In this document: positions 37,982 through 49,341 of the stretch, piece by piece
How the letters are laid out: each line of letters starts with the position of its first letter
Numbering within the stretch: position 1 is the first letter of the stretch
NCBI RefSeq assembly: GCF_004769555.1
Contig: NZ_RQFY01000004.1
Span: 1,934,001 to 1,998,000, forward strand
DNA length: 64,000 bases
Direction: 5' to 3'
Source: Leptospira koniambonensis
GTDB lineage: Bacteria; Spirochaetota; Leptospiria; Leptospirales; Leptospiraceae
Program-made: the position numbers and the translations under genes
The notes under the pieces: model-generated
Databases searched by the model: none
What the model was told of the DNA's origin: nothing
What the model saw: only the letters and a program-made list of their open reading frames with translations

Positions 37982-39319
37982 ATGATTTTACGTTTCCGCA
38001 GGTTTATAGATTGGGTCCAATTAACCAAACTCACACAAGGTCTCAGTGACCAAGAAGCACGAGCCATTCGCACCACTGGATCTACTCAGTTCATAATATT
38101 TGTTATCCCGGTTCTTCTCGCGGTACCAATTTATTTTACTGAGCCTCCCGAAACGCATCTATATTCCTATTCTGTGCTTACTATCTTCCTGATAATTCTC
38201 GGAACTGGGCGATATCTACTACACAAAAGGATCCAGACTGCTGCTGCGGTAACGACACTTGTAGCGCTGAATTTCGAATTTACGGTTCTCACAATGGCGC
38301 AAGCGGATGATCCTGCGCCTCTAGGATTTTTGATCAGTTCCATATTGCCATTCCTAATGATTTTGCGAACTCGGACGAAAACCATTTGGAGCCTTGTGAT
38401 CATTCCAGTCGGGCTTTTCCTGGCTGCTCAGTATTATTATAGAGTGTTCGGTGGTTCTGCGATATTTGGCCCTCCTAGATGGGTTGTGCCAGCGGATTAT
38501 CTGATGCCTCCTCTTGTTCTTGTGGCGTTAGCAATGATTTTGATCATTTATCAGTTCGTAAAAGCGGTCAACACTGCCGAAGACAAATTGTCGAAGGAAC
38601 ATGCTCAGTCTGAAAAACTTCTGCTGAATATTTTGCCCAGAGAAGTAGCTGATGAACTGAAGGAGAAAGGAATCAGCAAACCTAGGCATTTTCCTTCTGC
38701 TACTGTTTGTTTCACCGACTTTGAAGGTTTTACAAAAATTTCCGAATCATTGGAACCAGGCGAACTTGTAGCGGAATTAGATAGATGCTTTTCTTATTTT
38801 GATAATCTGATGGATCGATACAAACTAGAAAAACTCAAAACTATCGGCGACAGTTATATGTTTGTCGGTGGTATTCCGAATAGCAGTTCTACTCATGCAG
38901 TAGATTGTGTGTTAGCAGCTCTCGAGATCCAAGCATTCATGAATCAGATGAAGGAAATTAAAGCCTCTCAAAATCTTCCCTACTGGCAGCTTCGATTGGG
39001 AATTCACTCAGGTGACTTGGTTGCCGGAGTTATAGGTGAGAAGAAGTTTGCCTATGATGTTTGGAGTGATACAGTAAATACTGCGAGTAGATGTGAATCT
39101 TCAGGCGCTACAGGTAAAATTAATGTTTCAAGTGCAACTTATGCACTGATTAAAGATTTTTTTGATTGTGAGTATCGCGGTGAGATTGCAGCAAAGCACA
39201 AGGGTAATATCGGAATGTATTTTGTTCACGGTCTTCTCCCTGAATTGCATAGGGCAGGGGAGCCGATGATACCAAACTCAGAATTTGAAAAGCGTTATGC
39301 TGCCTTAAAGATTCTTTAA
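37982..39319 (+). CDS. Membrane-bound class III adenylate cyclase
   Basis: The protein has 445 residues: several membrane helices (about residues 35-195), a short coiled segment and a C-terminal class III cyclase domain (about 235-430). Catalytic features are present: the metal-binding Asp in FTDFEGFTK (about 246) and KTIGDSYMF (Asp about 290), and [11 protein letters not shown] with the Asp expected of ATP specificity and the Asn/Arg pair of the transition state. It should make cAMP at the inner membrane in response to an unknown membrane signal. Its 3' end overlaps the convergent ruvA gene by 15 nt. Confidence 0.93.
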   Translation: MILRFRRFIDWVQLTKLTQGLSDQEARAIRTTGSTQFIIFVIPVLLAVPIYFTEPPETHLYSYSVLTIFLIILGTGRYLLHKRIQTAAAVTTLVALNFEFTVLTMAQADDPAPLGFLISSILPFLMILRTRTKTIWSLVIIPVGLFLAAQYYYRVFGGSAIFGPPRWVVPADYLMPPLVLVALAMILIIYQFVKAVNTAEDKLSKEHAQSEKLLLNILPREVADELKEKGISKPRHFPSATVCFTDFEGFTKISESLEPGELVAELDRCFSYFDNLMDRYKLEKLKTIGDSYMFVGGIPNSSSTHAVDCVLAALEIQAFMNQMKEIKASQNLPYWQLRLGIHSGDLVAGVIGEKKFAYDVWSDTVNTASRCESSGATGKINVSSATYALIKDFFDCEYRGEIAAKHKGNIGMYFVHGLLPELHRAGEPMIPNSEFEKRYAALKIL

Positions 39320-39940
39320 TATCTCTCGGATCAGTTCCCCTGTGTCCGTAAAACTTTGTTTTTTTAGGATCTTCTCTACTTCCTTGAGAGCGGATTTGTC
39401 TTCGAAGCCTAATTGAACAAGCGCTTGGACTGCTGTTTCTTTAAAACGATCTTCCGGAGAAGGAAGTCTTTCTTTGGAAGTTTCAGGGATAGAAGGATCT
39501 TCCGGGCCTGCTTCTAAAAACAATTCCAGTTTTTTGAGATTTTGTTTTACTTCGAAAAAGATTTTTTCTGAGGTTTTGGCTCTTACCTTAGGGATTTTTT
39601 CCAGGTCCTTTGCTTCTCCGGAAGAAGCAATCTTATGTAATTCCCAAGGACTGAAGAAGGAGAGTACTTTAAGTGCAGTCATTTCTCCTATTCCGTGCAG
39701 GCCTTTCATCACTTTAAAAAATTCTTTATCTCTTTCTTGTAGAAAGCCAAAAAGTTTTTGGCCTCTTTCAGTGATGGAATGATGGATATGAAGCCTTACT
39801 TCTTTTGCAGAAGTTTGGAATTCTTTCAGTTCCCAATAGGTCTTGAATGAAATTACGATTTCATAAGTTACTCCATGAACATCTAAGTTCACTGAGCCTA
39901 CTTCCAGTTTTCGAATGGAACCTTGTAATCCTGAGATCAT
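39305..39940 (-). CDS. ruvA: Holliday junction DNA helicase subunit RuvA
   Basis: From ATG 39940 the protein has 211 residues and begins [15 protein letters not shown], the family start; a TTG further upstream would add residues that overlap the previous gene. The OB-fold N-terminal domain ([12 protein letters not shown]) is followed by two helix-hairpin-helix motifs ([34 protein letters not shown]) and a short C-terminal RuvB-binding domain ([11 protein letters not shown]). It binds Holliday junctions and recruits RuvB. The gene begins 10 nt after the OMP gene's stop, so it is probably in the same transcript. ruvB is not in this window. Confidence 0.93.
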   Translation of the reverse strand: MISGLQGSIRKLEVGSVNLDVHGVTYEIVISFKTYWELKEFQTSAKEVRLHIHHSITERGQKLFGFLQERDKEFFKVMKGLHGIGEMTALKVLSFFSPWELHKIASSGEAKDLEKIPKVRAKTSEKIFFEVKQNLKKLELFLEAGPEDPSIPETSKERLPSPEDRFKETAVQALVQLGFEDKSALKEVEKILKKQSFTDTGELIREILKNL

Positions 39941-39950
39941 GTCTGGAAGT

Positions 39951-40931
39951 TTAAAAAGTGATGCCTGCGGAGGCAATCATTTCCACAAATCCGAAATTCT
40001 GTGTGGCGCGATCTTTAGATTTTCCATTGGTGTAGATGCTTGTTAGGTCTATGTATCCACCTTTTGCTCCGAATTCAAAGAAGAAGGATTTAAATAAATC
40101 GATCCTTAGTGCTGAATATCCAGAGACTCCGTAACCAGAAAGGTGGAATCTATTATTATGACCTTCTCCAAAAAGCCTTACATCACTTCTACAGACTACA
40201 GGTCCAGCTCCGACCGAACCTACTAAACTAAATGCATTCTCTCCATTTGGAGAAACCCAGAGTGGCGCCACATAACCAACATCTACGAATAGATAATTCA
40301 GACCGTCTGTATGTTCGAATTTCAGGAAGTCTGGAGAGATATTGACTGTTTCTCCTCCATGGTATCCTGCGAATTGATTTATATTATTCGGAAATAATAA
40401 TGCATAAGGAGCAGACTCGAAAGAAGTATGAAGTCTTGCCCATTCTATTGCATTAGGATCTATATATCCGCTGATACTTGCAGCCTGTCCTCTCGACATT
40501 ACATATTTCATATGATCTTGCCCGAAAGCGATGAACAAATTGTCTGTGAAATAATAAGTAAGTTTAAAATTATACTGAGGAATTTCCCAAAGAGAAGGAT
40601 TCAGATACACATCTGTGGAAAATCTTTCCGGTTTATCTCTGGCAACCACATCTTTTAAGGTAAAAGAATATCCAGGTCCCTTGAAGTTGATATCACTTTG
40701 AGTATAAGAGTCTCTATTATATCCCCATTGGAACGACCAACGGCCTTTTCTTTGGTCTACTCTTCTTTCTTCTTTTTTTGTTTGTTCCGGTTGGGCGGAC
40801 GTTTTTGCCTGGGCCGGGCTAAGAGGATAGATTTTTTCTTCTCCTCCTACAGCATATAGGGAAGTGGAGAAGGTCAGTAATATTAAGATAATATAATGTA
40901 TGAAAGATGAGGATTTAGTTTCGGATCTCAT
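39951..40931 (-). CDS. Outer-membrane beta-barrel protein of unknown function
   Basis: The protein has 326 residues with an N-terminal signal ending near SLYAVGGEE. The mature sequence is rich in alternating aromatic/hydrophobic strands ([50 protein letters not shown]) and ends in phenylalanine (SAGITF), the outer-membrane barrel C-terminal signature. A basic, glutamine- and glutamate-rich linker (about residues 40-62) lies between the signal and the barrel. I do not recognise the family. It is upstream of ruvA on the same strand. Confidence 0.8.
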   Translation of the reverse strand: MRSETKSSSFIHYIILILLTFSTSLYAVGGEEKIYPLSPAQAKTSAQPEQTKKEERRVDQRKGRWSFQWGYNRDSYTQSDINFKGPGYSFTLKDVVARDKPERFSTDVYLNPSLWEIPQYNFKLTYYFTDNLFIAFGQDHMKYVMSRGQAASISGYIDPNAIEWARLHTSFESAPYALLFPNNINQFAGYHGGETVNISPDFLKFEHTDGLNYLFVDVGYVAPLWVSPNGENAFSLVGSVGAGPVVCRSDVRLFGEGHNNRFHLSGYGVSGYSALRIDLFKSFFFEFGAKGGYIDLTSIYTNGKSKDRATQNFGFVEMIASAGITF

Positions 40932-41024
40932 TTTGGATGGAAAGCCTCCGGGACACAGTTCTATGCCAGAATTCAGGAATAGTTCCGGGAGGCTATGTTT
41001 TTTCTTAGGATAGAAATTTCCAAA

Positions 41025-42131
41025 TCATTCCAGGTCTATTCCGCTTCCGATAGTCCATGGTACAATTTTTACCCCGTCTTTAGTTCCCCAGGAAATTCCA
41101 TCGGAACTAGGATTGATCCCTTTTGTATCAGGAGAAGTTGGAAAGGAGAGTCTTTGTTTGAGGTCCAACATAGGCTCTTTCGGTAGATCATCTCCTAAAG
41201 GAAATGTTCCCCAATGGATAGGAGCGAATGACTTTGCATTTAAGTCTTTGGTCGCCATCAAAGCTTCCTGCGGTCCAATATGAGCGTATTTCATAAACCA
41301 TCTAGGTTTATAAGCTCCGATGGGAAGAAGTGCAAGATCGACCGGCTTTCCCAAACGTTCAGAGATATTTTTAAAATGAGAAGAATATCCAGTATCTCCC
41401 GCAAAATAGATGATCTTTCCCTGAGCCTCTAAAGAATAACTTCCCCAGAAGTATTGATTTGTATCTGAGATCCCCATTCTACTCCAATGATGTGCAGGAA
41501 GAAATGTGATCTTTACAGATTCTTTTGTAGTAACCTGACCCAACTCTTGGGAAACTGTGGCTCCTAAATTTTCTTCTTCCGAAAACGATTTCATTCCGGA
41601 AGGAAGAAGTATCTGTAAGTTCGGATTTTTACTTCTCAAATAACGTAATGTATCTCTATCCAAATGATCTCTATGAGCATGGCTCACTACTACAAAATCC
41701 ACAGGAGGAAGATCCTCTTTTGGGATAGGAAGTTTAACAAGTCTCGTCACTAAAATAGGTGCATCAAAAATAGGATCTGTTAGAACGTTTACTGTTTTTC
41801 CCTTTACTGTAGAAGATATCCAAACTGTAGCATGCCCGAACCAAACCACTCTGACTTTTCCTTCCGGAGCGATTAGATCTTTAGAGTTTCTTTCTAACAC
41901 CGTAGGAAGTTCTTCAGTAAGTCCTTCTACTGCAGGAGGATCTTTAGGCCCCCAGACCTTCCAGCGTAGGATAGCTAAAGGTGACTTCCCCTGCAATTCT
42001 TCATCTGGATCTATATTATGATATCTGCCTTCCTTATAGCTAGGGGACTTTACCCTGTCCGGATCCAATGGAAAACAATAGAAAGATGAAATTGCGAGTA
42101 AGAGAGTCGCAGAATGGAATAATAAACTCAT
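41025..42131 (-). CDS. Lipoprotein with metallo-beta-lactamase fold (NAPE-PLD/UlaG-like hydrolase)
   Basis: From ATG 42131 the protein has 368 residues and a lipobox ISSFYC (Cys 19); the upstream ATG at 42200 would bury the signal, so 42131 is chosen. The metal-binding motif is SHAHRDHLD (about residues 150-158); downstream are TLDNQYFWGSY-like and FAGDTGYSSHF stretches and later HIGPQEALMA and IHWGTF, as in the NAPE-PLD/UlaG type of the superfamily that hydrolyses phospholipids or other esters. The lipid anchor places it in the envelope, which is unusual for an enzyme of this fold. The substrate is unknown. Confidence 0.9.
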   Translation of the reverse strand: MSLLFHSATLLLAISSFYCFPLDPDRVKSPSYKEGRYHNIDPDEELQGKSPLAILRWKVWGPKDPPAVEGLTEELPTVLERNSKDLIAPEGKVRVVWFGHATVWISSTVKGKTVNVLTDPIFDAPILVTRLVKLPIPKEDLPPVDFVVVSHAHRDHLDRDTLRYLRSKNPNLQILLPSGMKSFSEEENLGATVSQELGQVTTKESVKITFLPAHHWSRMGISDTNQYFWGSYSLEAQGKIIYFAGDTGYSSHFKNISERLGKPVDLALLPIGAYKPRWFMKYAHIGPQEALMATKDLNAKSFAPIHWGTFPLGDDLPKEPMLDLKQRLSFPTSPDTKGINPSSDGISWGTKDGVKIVPWTIGSGIDLE

Positions 42132-42324
42132 ATTGTTGTTTTGGACCTCTTGTAACGTTTTTGGAGCCGAATTTTTTCTAAAAGAATGGAACCGAATCAA
42201 TTTATTTCTATTCTTTCGGACTGTATAAGAATCGAAACATTTTTTTTCAAACCGACCGATGTCGCCGAGCCTTTGTTTAGCAGGTTGCTTGCAGAAAATT
42301 CAGCTCTCATCCGTTCTATCCTAA

Positions 42325-43266
42325 ATGGAAGCTTCAATACAGATCAGGGACCTGCCATTTGCGAAAAATAGAATACTTTCGCTCGTGGTCCTATTTTTAT
42401 TTATCAGCTTCCATTTTTTGTTACCATTGGGACTATTATTTGGTAACTTTCCCTATTGGGCAGCTTGGGTTTTTGCCGCTTCTTTGGGACCGGTGTCCTA
42501 TACTTTTTGGAATTTGATCCATGAAAGTATTCATGGGAATTTTTCGAATGAAAGAAAGCAGAATCATTTTTGGGGAAGGTTTCTTTGTATCGTGTTCGGG
42601 GCTCCTTATTCAGTTCTGAAATGTAGTCATCTGATGCACCATAAGTTCAATAGAGAACCTGGTGATAGGATCGAATTTTATGATCCAAATTCTCGAAAGC
42701 CTAGATGGTTCCAGAGTTTGAATTATTATTTCAGAATTACTGTGGCCACTTACATTTTCGAAGTAGGGACAGGGCTTTTACTTTCTCTTCCTTCTCGTTG
42801 GACAAAGCCGATTGTGGATCGATTCATTGAGTATCCTATAGAAGAAGGCTTTTTTAAATGGATCTATCGTCCTGAAATTTTGGAAGAATTAAGAAAAGAT
42901 ATTCTTTGGATACTGGCCTTCTATATTCCCAGCTTTTGGTTATTTGGAAATAATTGGCCTTTGTTGGTATTCCTACTTCTAAGCAGGTCCTTTTTTATAT
43001 CATTTTTCGATAATGCGTATCATTACGGGAAAGAAATTAATGATAAAAATTCGGCCTTTAATTTAACTCTACCGAAAACGGTAAGTGCTTTTTTTTTACA
43101 TTTTAATTATCATAGGATTCATCATAGATTCCCGGGATGTTCCTGGGATCGATTACCGAAACAAATGGAGGTTTGCGGAGAAACCTGGGACAAAAGTTTT
43201 ATTAGACAAGCATGGAGCCAATGGGGCGGGCTCTTAGAACCTTTGGATGGAAAAATTTCTAAATAA
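42325..43266 (+). CDS. Fatty acid desaturase-type membrane enzyme
   Basis: The protein has 313 residues and about four membrane helices. The three histidine boxes of the membrane desaturase/hydroxylase family are present: HESIHG (66-71), HLMHH (102-106) and NYHRIHH (near 260-266). These hold a di-iron centre that removes hydrogen from, or hydroxylates, an acyl chain. The substrate, which could be acyl-lipid or carotenoid, is not resolved. It lies before the RND pump gene with a 12-nt gap. Confidence 0.9.
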   Translation: MEASIQIRDLPFAKNRILSLVVLFLFISFHFLLPLGLLFGNFPYWAAWVFAASLGPVSYTFWNLIHESIHGNFSNERKQNHFWGRFLCIVFGAPYSVLKCSHLMHHKFNREPGDRIEFYDPNSRKPRWFQSLNYYFRITVATYIFEVGTGLLLSLPSRWTKPIVDRFIEYPIEEGFFKWIYRPEILEELRKDILWILAFYIPSFWLFGNNWPLLVFLLLSRSFFISFFDNAYHYGKEINDKNSAFNLTLPKTVSAFFLHFNYHRIHHRFPGCSWDRLPKQMEVCGETWDKSFIRQAWSQWGGLLEPLDGKISK

Positions 43267-43278
43267 AAAGAAAAACAT

Positions 43279-46200
43279 ATGAGAACAATAATACAATCTT
43301 TTATTCACAATAGACTCTTCATGTATTTGGGGATTATATTCATAGTAGTAGCGGGAGGATTTGCTCTCTACAATCTGCGTAGAGATGCATTTCCGAACGT
43401 GGACATGAAACAACTCGTAATTACCACTAAATTTCCTGGGGCTTCTCCTGCGGATGTGGAGTTGCGGGTAACGTATCCGATCGAAGAGAAGATCAAAGAA
43501 ATAGACGGGATCGATGAGATCCGTTCTTTCTCTCGGAACTCAGTATCAGACATAGATGTGCGAGTCAGCTTAGATGAAAAAAATCCGGAGAAAGTTCTGG
43601 ATGAGATCCGTAGAGCAGTCGACAATGCAATTGCCGATTTTCCGATCCAAGTAACCGAAAAACCTAAAATTACCGAAAGAAAATCGGGTTCTTTCCCTAT
43701 TATGGACTTCTCCGTATATGGAGGAAGAGATGAAATAGAACTTCATTCGGTCGCTGAATTTATAGAACTAGAATTGGAAAAAATACCCGGGATTGCCAGG
43801 GTTGATGTATTCGGAAAACGTGATAGAGAATGGCATATTCTAGTCAACGCAGATAAGCTGAAACAATATCAATTGGATCTGTCGGATATCACAAGAACGA
43901 TCAGAACTAGAAATATCAATCTTCCTGCCGGATCTGTGGATTCGGAAGACGCTTTCGATCTTCGTATCGACGGAGAATTTAAACAACCATCCGAGATCGG
44001 GAAAATTCCTGTCCGTACTAACGATATTTTTAGTACTGTGCGGATCGGAAATTTAGCTAGGGTCGAAGATACATTTGAATACCCTAGATTCCTTGCGATC
44101 GCAAATGGGCAGCAGGGGTTAATACTTTCTGTAATCAAAAAGGAAAGAGCAGATGCGATAGAAGTCGCGAGTATGGTCGAGACCAGGCTTAAAGAATTAG
44201 AAAAAACTTATCCGGAAGGGATCAAAACTTTCAAATTGAATGACGAGGCAAAAAGGACAAAAAATCGTCTGAACGTAGTTTCGTCTAACGCTCTAATCGG
44301 GTTTTTGATCGTTTTCGGGATCTTGTTTCTATTCCTGGATTTCAGGACCGCAACTTTAACATCGATGTCTTTGCCGATATCGATGCTTATGACCTTTGCA
44401 GTGCTTCCTTTCTTTGACGTATCTTTTAATATGATCTCCATGATGGGTTTGATCATTTCACTGGGTATGCTCGTGGATAATTCGATCGTAATTTCGGAAA
44501 ATATTTATACATATTTAGGCGAGAAGATGGACCGGACCTCTGCGGCATTAAAAGGAACTACCGAGATGGTGGTCCCAATTTTTGGTTCTTATCTTACAAC
44601 CGTTGCGGCCTTTCTTCCGATGTTATTTATGGCCGGGATCATGGGGAAATTTATCTGGCAAATCCCTCTTGTGGTGATCATCGCATTGACTGCGAGTTTG
44701 ATAGAATCTTTCCTTTTTCTTCCGGCAAGGATTGCTGCGTTCGCAAAAACTCCGGACGAATTAAAAAGATCTTCAAACTTCAGAAGATCCTTAGATGAGT
44801 TTTTCGGAAGAATGGAAGAAAGGTTTTCCGATTTCGTCGCATTAATGATCCGAAATCGGAACAAATCCTTTTTTGGGATCATCCTGATTGTATTGGGATC
44901 ATGCGGGACAATGATGAATATGGATTTTATCCTTTTCCCGAAAGAAGATATCGAGATTTTCTTAATTAAGGCAGAATTTCCACCTTCTTCTAGGATTTTC
45001 CAAACTAGGGAGAAGATGAAGTATATGGAAGATATACTTAAAAAAATCCCTAAGGAAGAATTGGTAAGTTACTCCACTAAAATCGGGGTGCAACAAACGG
45101 ATCCGGACGATCCACTTTCTAGATTCGGAGAGAACTTGGGAGTCGTGATGGTATATCTGACCCCGGAATCCAAACGAAAAAGAAAGGCATCCGAGATATT
45201 AGCTTCTATAGAAAACGATATTCGTAAGACTCCAGGATTATCAGACGTATATCTGGAAGAAATGGCGATGGCTCCTCCAATCGGTGCGCCTATTACGATC
45301 GGAGTTCTTGGAAAGGATTATGAAGTTCTAAAGAAGGTTTCCGCTGATCTTCAATCCTTTTTAAAAGGAATCAAAGGAGTACATTCGGTTCGGGATGATT
45401 ATCGTAACGGCCGAAAGCAGATGTACATCAAGTTGGATGAGGGCCTCGAAAGTTTTACCGGAATATCCACATTCTCCGCGGCGAATTTGCTGAGGACTGC
45501 GTATGATGGTGAAAGAGCTGGTAATGTTCGCCAAGGAAAGACGAAAATATATCTGAGAGTGATGTATGATAAGAGCTTCCGAAAGAATCCGAATGAAGTA
45601 AGAACAATCCCTCTTAGAAATAAGGCAGGGAATATTACGAACCTAGCCAAAATTTCTAGAATGGAAATACAGGATTCTCCTGAACTTCTTTCTCATAGGG
45701 ATTTTGAAAGAGCGATCACTGTAAACGGCGATATCAAAATTGAGTCCGGAATGACTTCTCTGGAGGCGAACCAAAAGGTTGCCCAAGAATTCAAACCTCT
45801 GATCGAAAGACAATATCCGGGTGTCTCCATCGTTTTCGGTGGAGAAGAAAAGGACACCCAAAGATCCATGGCATCTCTTGGAAAGGCGGCAGTTATGGCT
45901 CTTTTGGGAATTTATATTATTCTTGCATTGACCCTGAAAAACGCGATTAAACCTTTCTTGATCTTAAGTACCATTCCTTTAGGCTTCGTAGGAATTGTTG
46001 CCGGGTTTATTTTATCCGGAAAAGCATTTAGTTTCTTGGCCATGATCGGTATCATTGGGCTTGCGGGAGTTCTTGTGAACGCTTCGATCGTTCTTGTGGA
46101 TTGTATTGATTCAATACAGAAATCTTCTAACGAACCATTGGATGAGATCTTACTCGAAGCAAGTCGCAGAAGATTCCGCCCAATCTTATTGACTACATTA

Positions 46201-46404
46201 ACAACTGTTGCGGGACTTCTTCCGACAGCATATAGTGTGGGTGGATCAGATCCAGTATTGATACCTATGACCTTGGCATTAGGTTGGGGACTTGGATTTG
46301 GAACTCTAGGAAGTTTACTCTATGTTCCTGTAACACTTTCAGTCTTCAGTAATCTGAGAACTAAGATGGGTTTCACATCTAAGCCAGTACCTAAGCACCA
46401 TTAA
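43279..46404 (+). CDS. RND-family efflux transporter (AcrB/MdtB type)
   Basis: The protein has 1,041 residues, the usual length of the family, with twelve membrane segments in two blocks and two large periplasmic domains. Typical stretches are [36 protein letters not shown] (the proton-relay Asp region), and [18 protein letters not shown] in the second half. It should export drugs, metals or lipids through a TolC-like duct. No membrane fusion protein gene is adjacent, and it follows the desaturase gene directly. A role in moving lipids is conceivable but unproven. Confidence 0.95.
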   Translation: MRTIIQSFIHNRLFMYLGIIFIVVAGGFALYNLRRDAFPNVDMKQLVITTKFPGASPADVELRVTYPIEEKIKEIDGIDEIRSFSRNSVSDIDVRVSLDEKNPEKVLDEIRRAVDNAIADFPIQVTEKPKITERKSGSFPIMDFSVYGGRDEIELHSVAEFIELELEKIPGIARVDVFGKRDREWHILVNADKLKQYQLDLSDITRTIRTRNINLPAGSVDSEDAFDLRIDGEFKQPSEIGKIPVRTNDIFSTVRIGNLARVEDTFEYPRFLAIANGQQGLILSVIKKERADAIEVASMVETRLKELEKTYPEGIKTFKLNDEAKRTKNRLNVVSSNALIGFLIVFGILFLFLDFRTATLTSMSLPISMLMTFAVLPFFDVSFNMISMMGLIISLGMLVDNSIVISENIYTYLGEKMDRTSAALKGTTEMVVPIFGSYLTTVAAFLPMLFMAGIMGKFIWQIPLVVIIALTASLIESFLFLPARIAAFAKTPDELKRSSNFRRSLDEFFGRMEERFSDFVALMIRNRNKSFFGIILIVLGSCGTMMNMDFILFPKEDIEIFLIKAEFPPSSRIFQTREKMKYMEDILKKIPKEELVSYSTKIGVQQTDPDDPLSRFGENLGVVMVYLTPESKRKRKASEILASIENDIRKTPGLSDVYLEEMAMAPPIGAPITIGVLGKDYEVLKKVSADLQSFLKGIKGVHSVRDDYRNGRKQMYIKLDEGLESFTGISTFSAANLLRTAYDGERAGNVRQGKTKIYLRVMYDKSFRKNPNEVRTIPLRNKAGNITNLAKISRMEIQDSPELLSHRDFERAITVNGDIKIESGMTSLEANQKVAQEFKPLIERQYPGVSIVFGGEEKDTQRSMASLGKAAVMALLGIYIILALTLKNAIKPFLILSTIPLGFVGIVAGFILSGKAFSFLAMIGIIGLAGVLVNASIVLVDCIDSIQKSSNEPLDEILLEASRRRFRPILLTTLTTVAGLLPTAYSVGGSDPVLIPMTLALGWGLGFGTLGSLLYVPVTLSVFSNLRTKMGFTSKPVPKHH

Positions 46405-46443
46405 AATAAGAGGCGCAGGGGTTTACAAGACCCTAAGACGACT

Positions 46444-46570
46444 TTTCACGCAGAGACGCTAAGACGCAGAGAGAATTTGGATTTTAGTAAATCCTAACTC
46501 TGCGGCTCCGCGACTCAGCGTGGGAAAACGCTGCGTCTCTTTCCCAAACTACTTCTCTGTGTGAAACACG
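46444..46570. repeat. Family A intergenic repeat, expanded copy
   Basis: Several arms occur in a row: TTTTCACGCAGAGACGCTAAG on the left, CTGCGGCTCCGCGACTCAGCGTG in the middle, then CGCTGCGTCTCTTTCCC and TTCTCTGTGTGAAACACGC at the right. It looks like two or three hairpin units placed together. It fills the gap between the RND pump and pyrB. Confidence 0.7.
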
Positions 46571-46616
46571 CTAATTCTCTTGCCTCAGGGTCCGGCCAGA
46601 TCAATCTGTCCAGAAA

Positions 46617-47543
46617 ATGGCGTACGAGCATAAGAATATCCTGGATACGGACCAGTTCTCCAAAGAGGATCTGGACTTTTTAGTCGAGCGAACTCGTGAG
46701 ATGGAAAGGCTGGTCGAGCAAAATAAGGCTTTTGGAATTTTAGAAGGCAAACTTCTGGCTTCTCTTTTTTTCGAAGCTTCTACAAGGACCAGACTTTCAT
46801 TCGAAGCTGCCATGGAAAGATTGGGGGGAAGGGTAATCTCCACAGTAGGGTTCCAATTTTCTTCCATATCTAAGGGCGAAACATTATATGATACCATGAA
46901 AATGGTAGAAGCTTACGCTGACATCGCTGTGATCCGACATCCAGTCGAAGGTTCTTCCAGAATTGCAGCGGGCGCAGTTAAGATCCCAGTCATCAATGCG
47001 GGAGATGGAGCAGGACAACATCCTACTCAAGCACTTCTGGATCTATACACGATCATTTCCGAAAAAGGAAAATTAGACGGACTTACTCTTGCATTCATCG
47101 GTGATCTAAAATATGGAAGAACGATCCATAGTCTGATCAATCTTCTCCGCCATTATAAAGTACATCTTTACTTGATTTCTCCACCTGAACTTTCTCTTCC
47201 TGAGTCTTATAAGAAGGGACTTGCAGGATTCCCGATCACTTTCGAAGAATCAGATGATATCAAAAAAGTTTGGGAATGCGATATCGCTTATGTGACTCGC
47301 ATCCAAGAAGAAAGATTTCCGGATCATAAAGAATACGAAAGATTAAAAGAATCCTTCAAATTGAACAAAGAATTGATACTAGCATCTAAAAAAGAGACTA
47401 CAGTGCTTCATCCTCTTCCAAGAGTGAATGAACTCTCTACAGATGTGGATGATCTTCCGAATGCAGCATACTTCCGTCAGGCAAAATACGGAGTAGTTAG
47501 TAGGATGACGTTACTTTGCCTTTCACTGGGCGTTCGTTTTTAA
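46617..47543 (+). CDS. pyrB: Aspartate carbamoyltransferase catalytic subunit
   Basis: The protein has 308 residues. Carbamoyl phosphate binding loop [12 protein letters not shown] (about 53-64), [12 protein letters not shown] (about 138) and the HPLPRVNE motif (about 266) identify the family. It condenses carbamoyl phosphate with aspartate in pyrimidine synthesis. No pyrI regulatory gene is visible beside it. It is followed after 10 nt by a DUF2203 gene and then dapL, so the three are likely co-transcribed. Confidence 0.96.
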   Translation: MAYEHKNILDTDQFSKEDLDFLVERTREMERLVEQNKAFGILEGKLLASLFFEASTRTRLSFEAAMERLGGRVISTVGFQFSSISKGETLYDTMKMVEAYADIAVIRHPVEGSSRIAAGAVKIPVINAGDGAGQHPTQALLDLYTIISEKGKLDGLTLAFIGDLKYGRTIHSLINLLRHYKVHLYLISPPELSLPESYKKGLAGFPITFEESDDIKKVWECDIAYVTRIQEERFPDHKEYERLKESFKLNKELILASKKETTVLHPLPRVNELSTDVDDLPNAAYFRQAKYGVVSRMTLLCLSLGVRF

Positions 47544-47553
47544 ACGGAGTATA

Positions 47554-47913
47554 ATGGAACGTAAGATCTGGACATACGAAGAAGCACGTAAAATTCTACC
47601 ATATGTCCGATCCATCACGGAAGAATTTTACGAAACCGTTGGAAAGGTTCATCAAGAACTGAAAAACGGTTTATACCAAGAGAATGAACAGGAAGCCAGA
47701 GAAACGAAAGTTGAAGAACTGCTGGTTGAATGGTCCGGAAAAATCCGAGAACTTGGTATAGAAGTCAAAGGGCTTTGGCTCGTGGACTTTGATAACGGAA
47801 AAGGTTATTATTGTTGGCATCTGGGAGAAGAGGATCTTCTTTTCGAACACGGATACGACGAGGGTTTTGCAGGACGCAAACCAATCCAAAACATAGACGA
47901 GGATTACGAATAA
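47554..47913 (+). CDS. DUF2203 family protein
   Basis: The protein has 119 residues: an N-terminal helical hairpin ([24 protein letters not shown]) and a C-terminal compact domain with [34 protein letters not shown]. This pattern matches DUF2203, a small family of unknown function in diverse bacteria. It sits tightly between pyrB and dapL (10 nt and 4 nt), so it is made with them. Function cannot be given. Confidence 0.9.
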   Translation: MERKIWTYEEARKILPYVRSITEEFYETVGKVHQELKNGLYQENEQEARETKVEELLVEWSGKIRELGIEVKGLWLVDFDNGKGYYCWHLGEEDLLFEHGYDEGFAGRKPIQNIDEDYE

Positions 47914-47917
47914 TTCA

Positions 47918-49144
47918 ATGGCAAATATAAACGAAAATTATCTGAAATTAAAAGCGGGATATCTTTTCCCTGAGATCGCAAGAAGAGTAAAAGTTTATTC
48001 TGAAAAACATCCTAACTCAAAGATCATCCGACTCGGGATCGGGGATGTTACTCTTCCTTTGGCTCCATCTGTTGTGGACGCACTTGTTTCTTCTTCCAAA
48101 GAAATGGGAACTCCGGAAGGATTCCATGGTTATGGACCTGAACAAGGATATTCTTTCTTACTCAAAGCGATCGCAGATAATGATTATGCTCCTCTTGGTG
48201 TAAAACTGGACGAGAGCGAAATTTTCGTATCTGACGGATCCAAATGTGACTGTGGAAATATCCAAGAAATATTCTCCCAAGACGCAAAGATCGCAATTGG
48301 AGATCCTGTATATCCAGTCTATGTAGACACTAATGTGATGGCAGGAAGAACTGGAGAAGCAGGTCCTGATGGAAGATATGCCAACCTGATCTATATGCCT
48401 TCTACAAAAGAGAATGGATTCCAGCCTGATTTTCCTAAGGAAAGACCAGACCTGATCTATTTATGTTTTCCTAATAATCCAACTGGAACAGTTGCTTCTA
48501 AAGAATCTCTCAAAGCTTGGGTAGAATATGCTAAAAAGAATAATAGTATCATTCTTTATGATTCTGCATACGAAGCATTCATTTCTGAACCAGGAGTTCC
48601 AAGATCCATTTATGAGGTAGAAGGAGCTAGAGAGGTCGCGATAGAATTCCGCTCCTTCTCCAAAACTGCAGGATTTACCGGGCTTCGTTGTGCTTATATA
48701 GTAATCCCTAAAGAATTAAAGGGAAAAACTAAAGACGGCCAAGAGGTTTCCATCGGACAACTTTGGAGCAGAAGACATACTACAAAGTTCAATGGTGTTT
48801 CTTATGTGACCCAAAAAGCTGCCGAGGCAATTTATTCCCCTCAAGGTAAAAAAGAGATCCGCGCAAGTATTGATACTTATATGGCTAACGCAAAATTAAT
48901 CCGTGAAGGATTGATCAAAGCAGGATATGATGTATTCGGAGGGGTGAACGCACCTTATATCTGGCTCAAAACTCCGAATAATCTTAGCTCTTGGGACTTC
49001 TTCGACCAATTATTGGATAAGGCTCAGGTGGTAGGAACTCCAGGCTCAGGTTTCGGCCCTGCGGGAGAAGGTTATTTCAGACTTTCCGCCTTCGGCAAAA
49101 AAGACGATGTGATCGAAGCAATCCGCCGTATCAGCGCTCTTTAA
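47918..49144 (+). CDS. dapL: LL-diaminopimelate aminotransferase
   Basis: The protein has 408 residues, with the PLP-binding lysine in [10 protein letters not shown] (near 249) and further family stretches [33 protein letters not shown] and [12 protein letters not shown]. DapL converts tetrahydrodipicolinate directly to LL-diaminopimelate using glutamate, the short route to lysine and peptidoglycan used by Leptospira, Chlamydia and plants. The gene is 4 nt after the DUF2203 gene. Confidence 0.96.
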   Translation: MANINENYLKLKAGYLFPEIARRVKVYSEKHPNSKIIRLGIGDVTLPLAPSVVDALVSSSKEMGTPEGFHGYGPEQGYSFLLKAIADNDYAPLGVKLDESEIFVSDGSKCDCGNIQEIFSQDAKIAIGDPVYPVYVDTNVMAGRTGEAGPDGRYANLIYMPSTKENGFQPDFPKERPDLIYLCFPNNPTGTVASKESLKAWVEYAKKNNSIILYDSAYEAFISEPGVPRSIYEVEGAREVAIEFRSFSKTAGFTGLRCAYIVIPKELKGKTKDGQEVSIGQLWSRRHTTKFNGVSYVTQKAAEAIYSPQGKKEIRASIDTYMANAKLIREGLIKAGYDVFGGVNAPYIWLKTPNNLSSWDFFDQLLDKAQVVGTPGSGFGPAGEGYFRLSAFGKKDDVIEAIRRISAL

Positions 49145-49145
49145 G

Positions 49146-49262
49146 GTTTCGCACGGAGCCCGCGGAGGTCACAGAGGGGAAATTGATTGTTGTAGGAGTT
49201 TCTACGCGGTAAAAATCCCTTCTTTGTTTGTCTCCGCGTTCTCGGTGAACTCTGTGCGAACC
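49146..49262. repeat. Family B intergenic inverted repeat with embedded palindrome
   Basis: Arms GTTTCGCACGGAG and CTCTGTGCGAACC, about 115 nt apart, are near reverse complements of each other and recur at 55445-55524 and 63853-63954. The centre holds the TGTAGGAGTTTCTACG palindrome copy (49191-49206). It lies directly after the dapL stop. Confidence 0.75.
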
Positions 49263-49341
49263 AAAAATCCTAACTTAATTCCTTAAAAAAAGAGAATATA
49301 CATTTTGAAACCCTGCCGATAGACTACTAGTAGGGAAAGCT

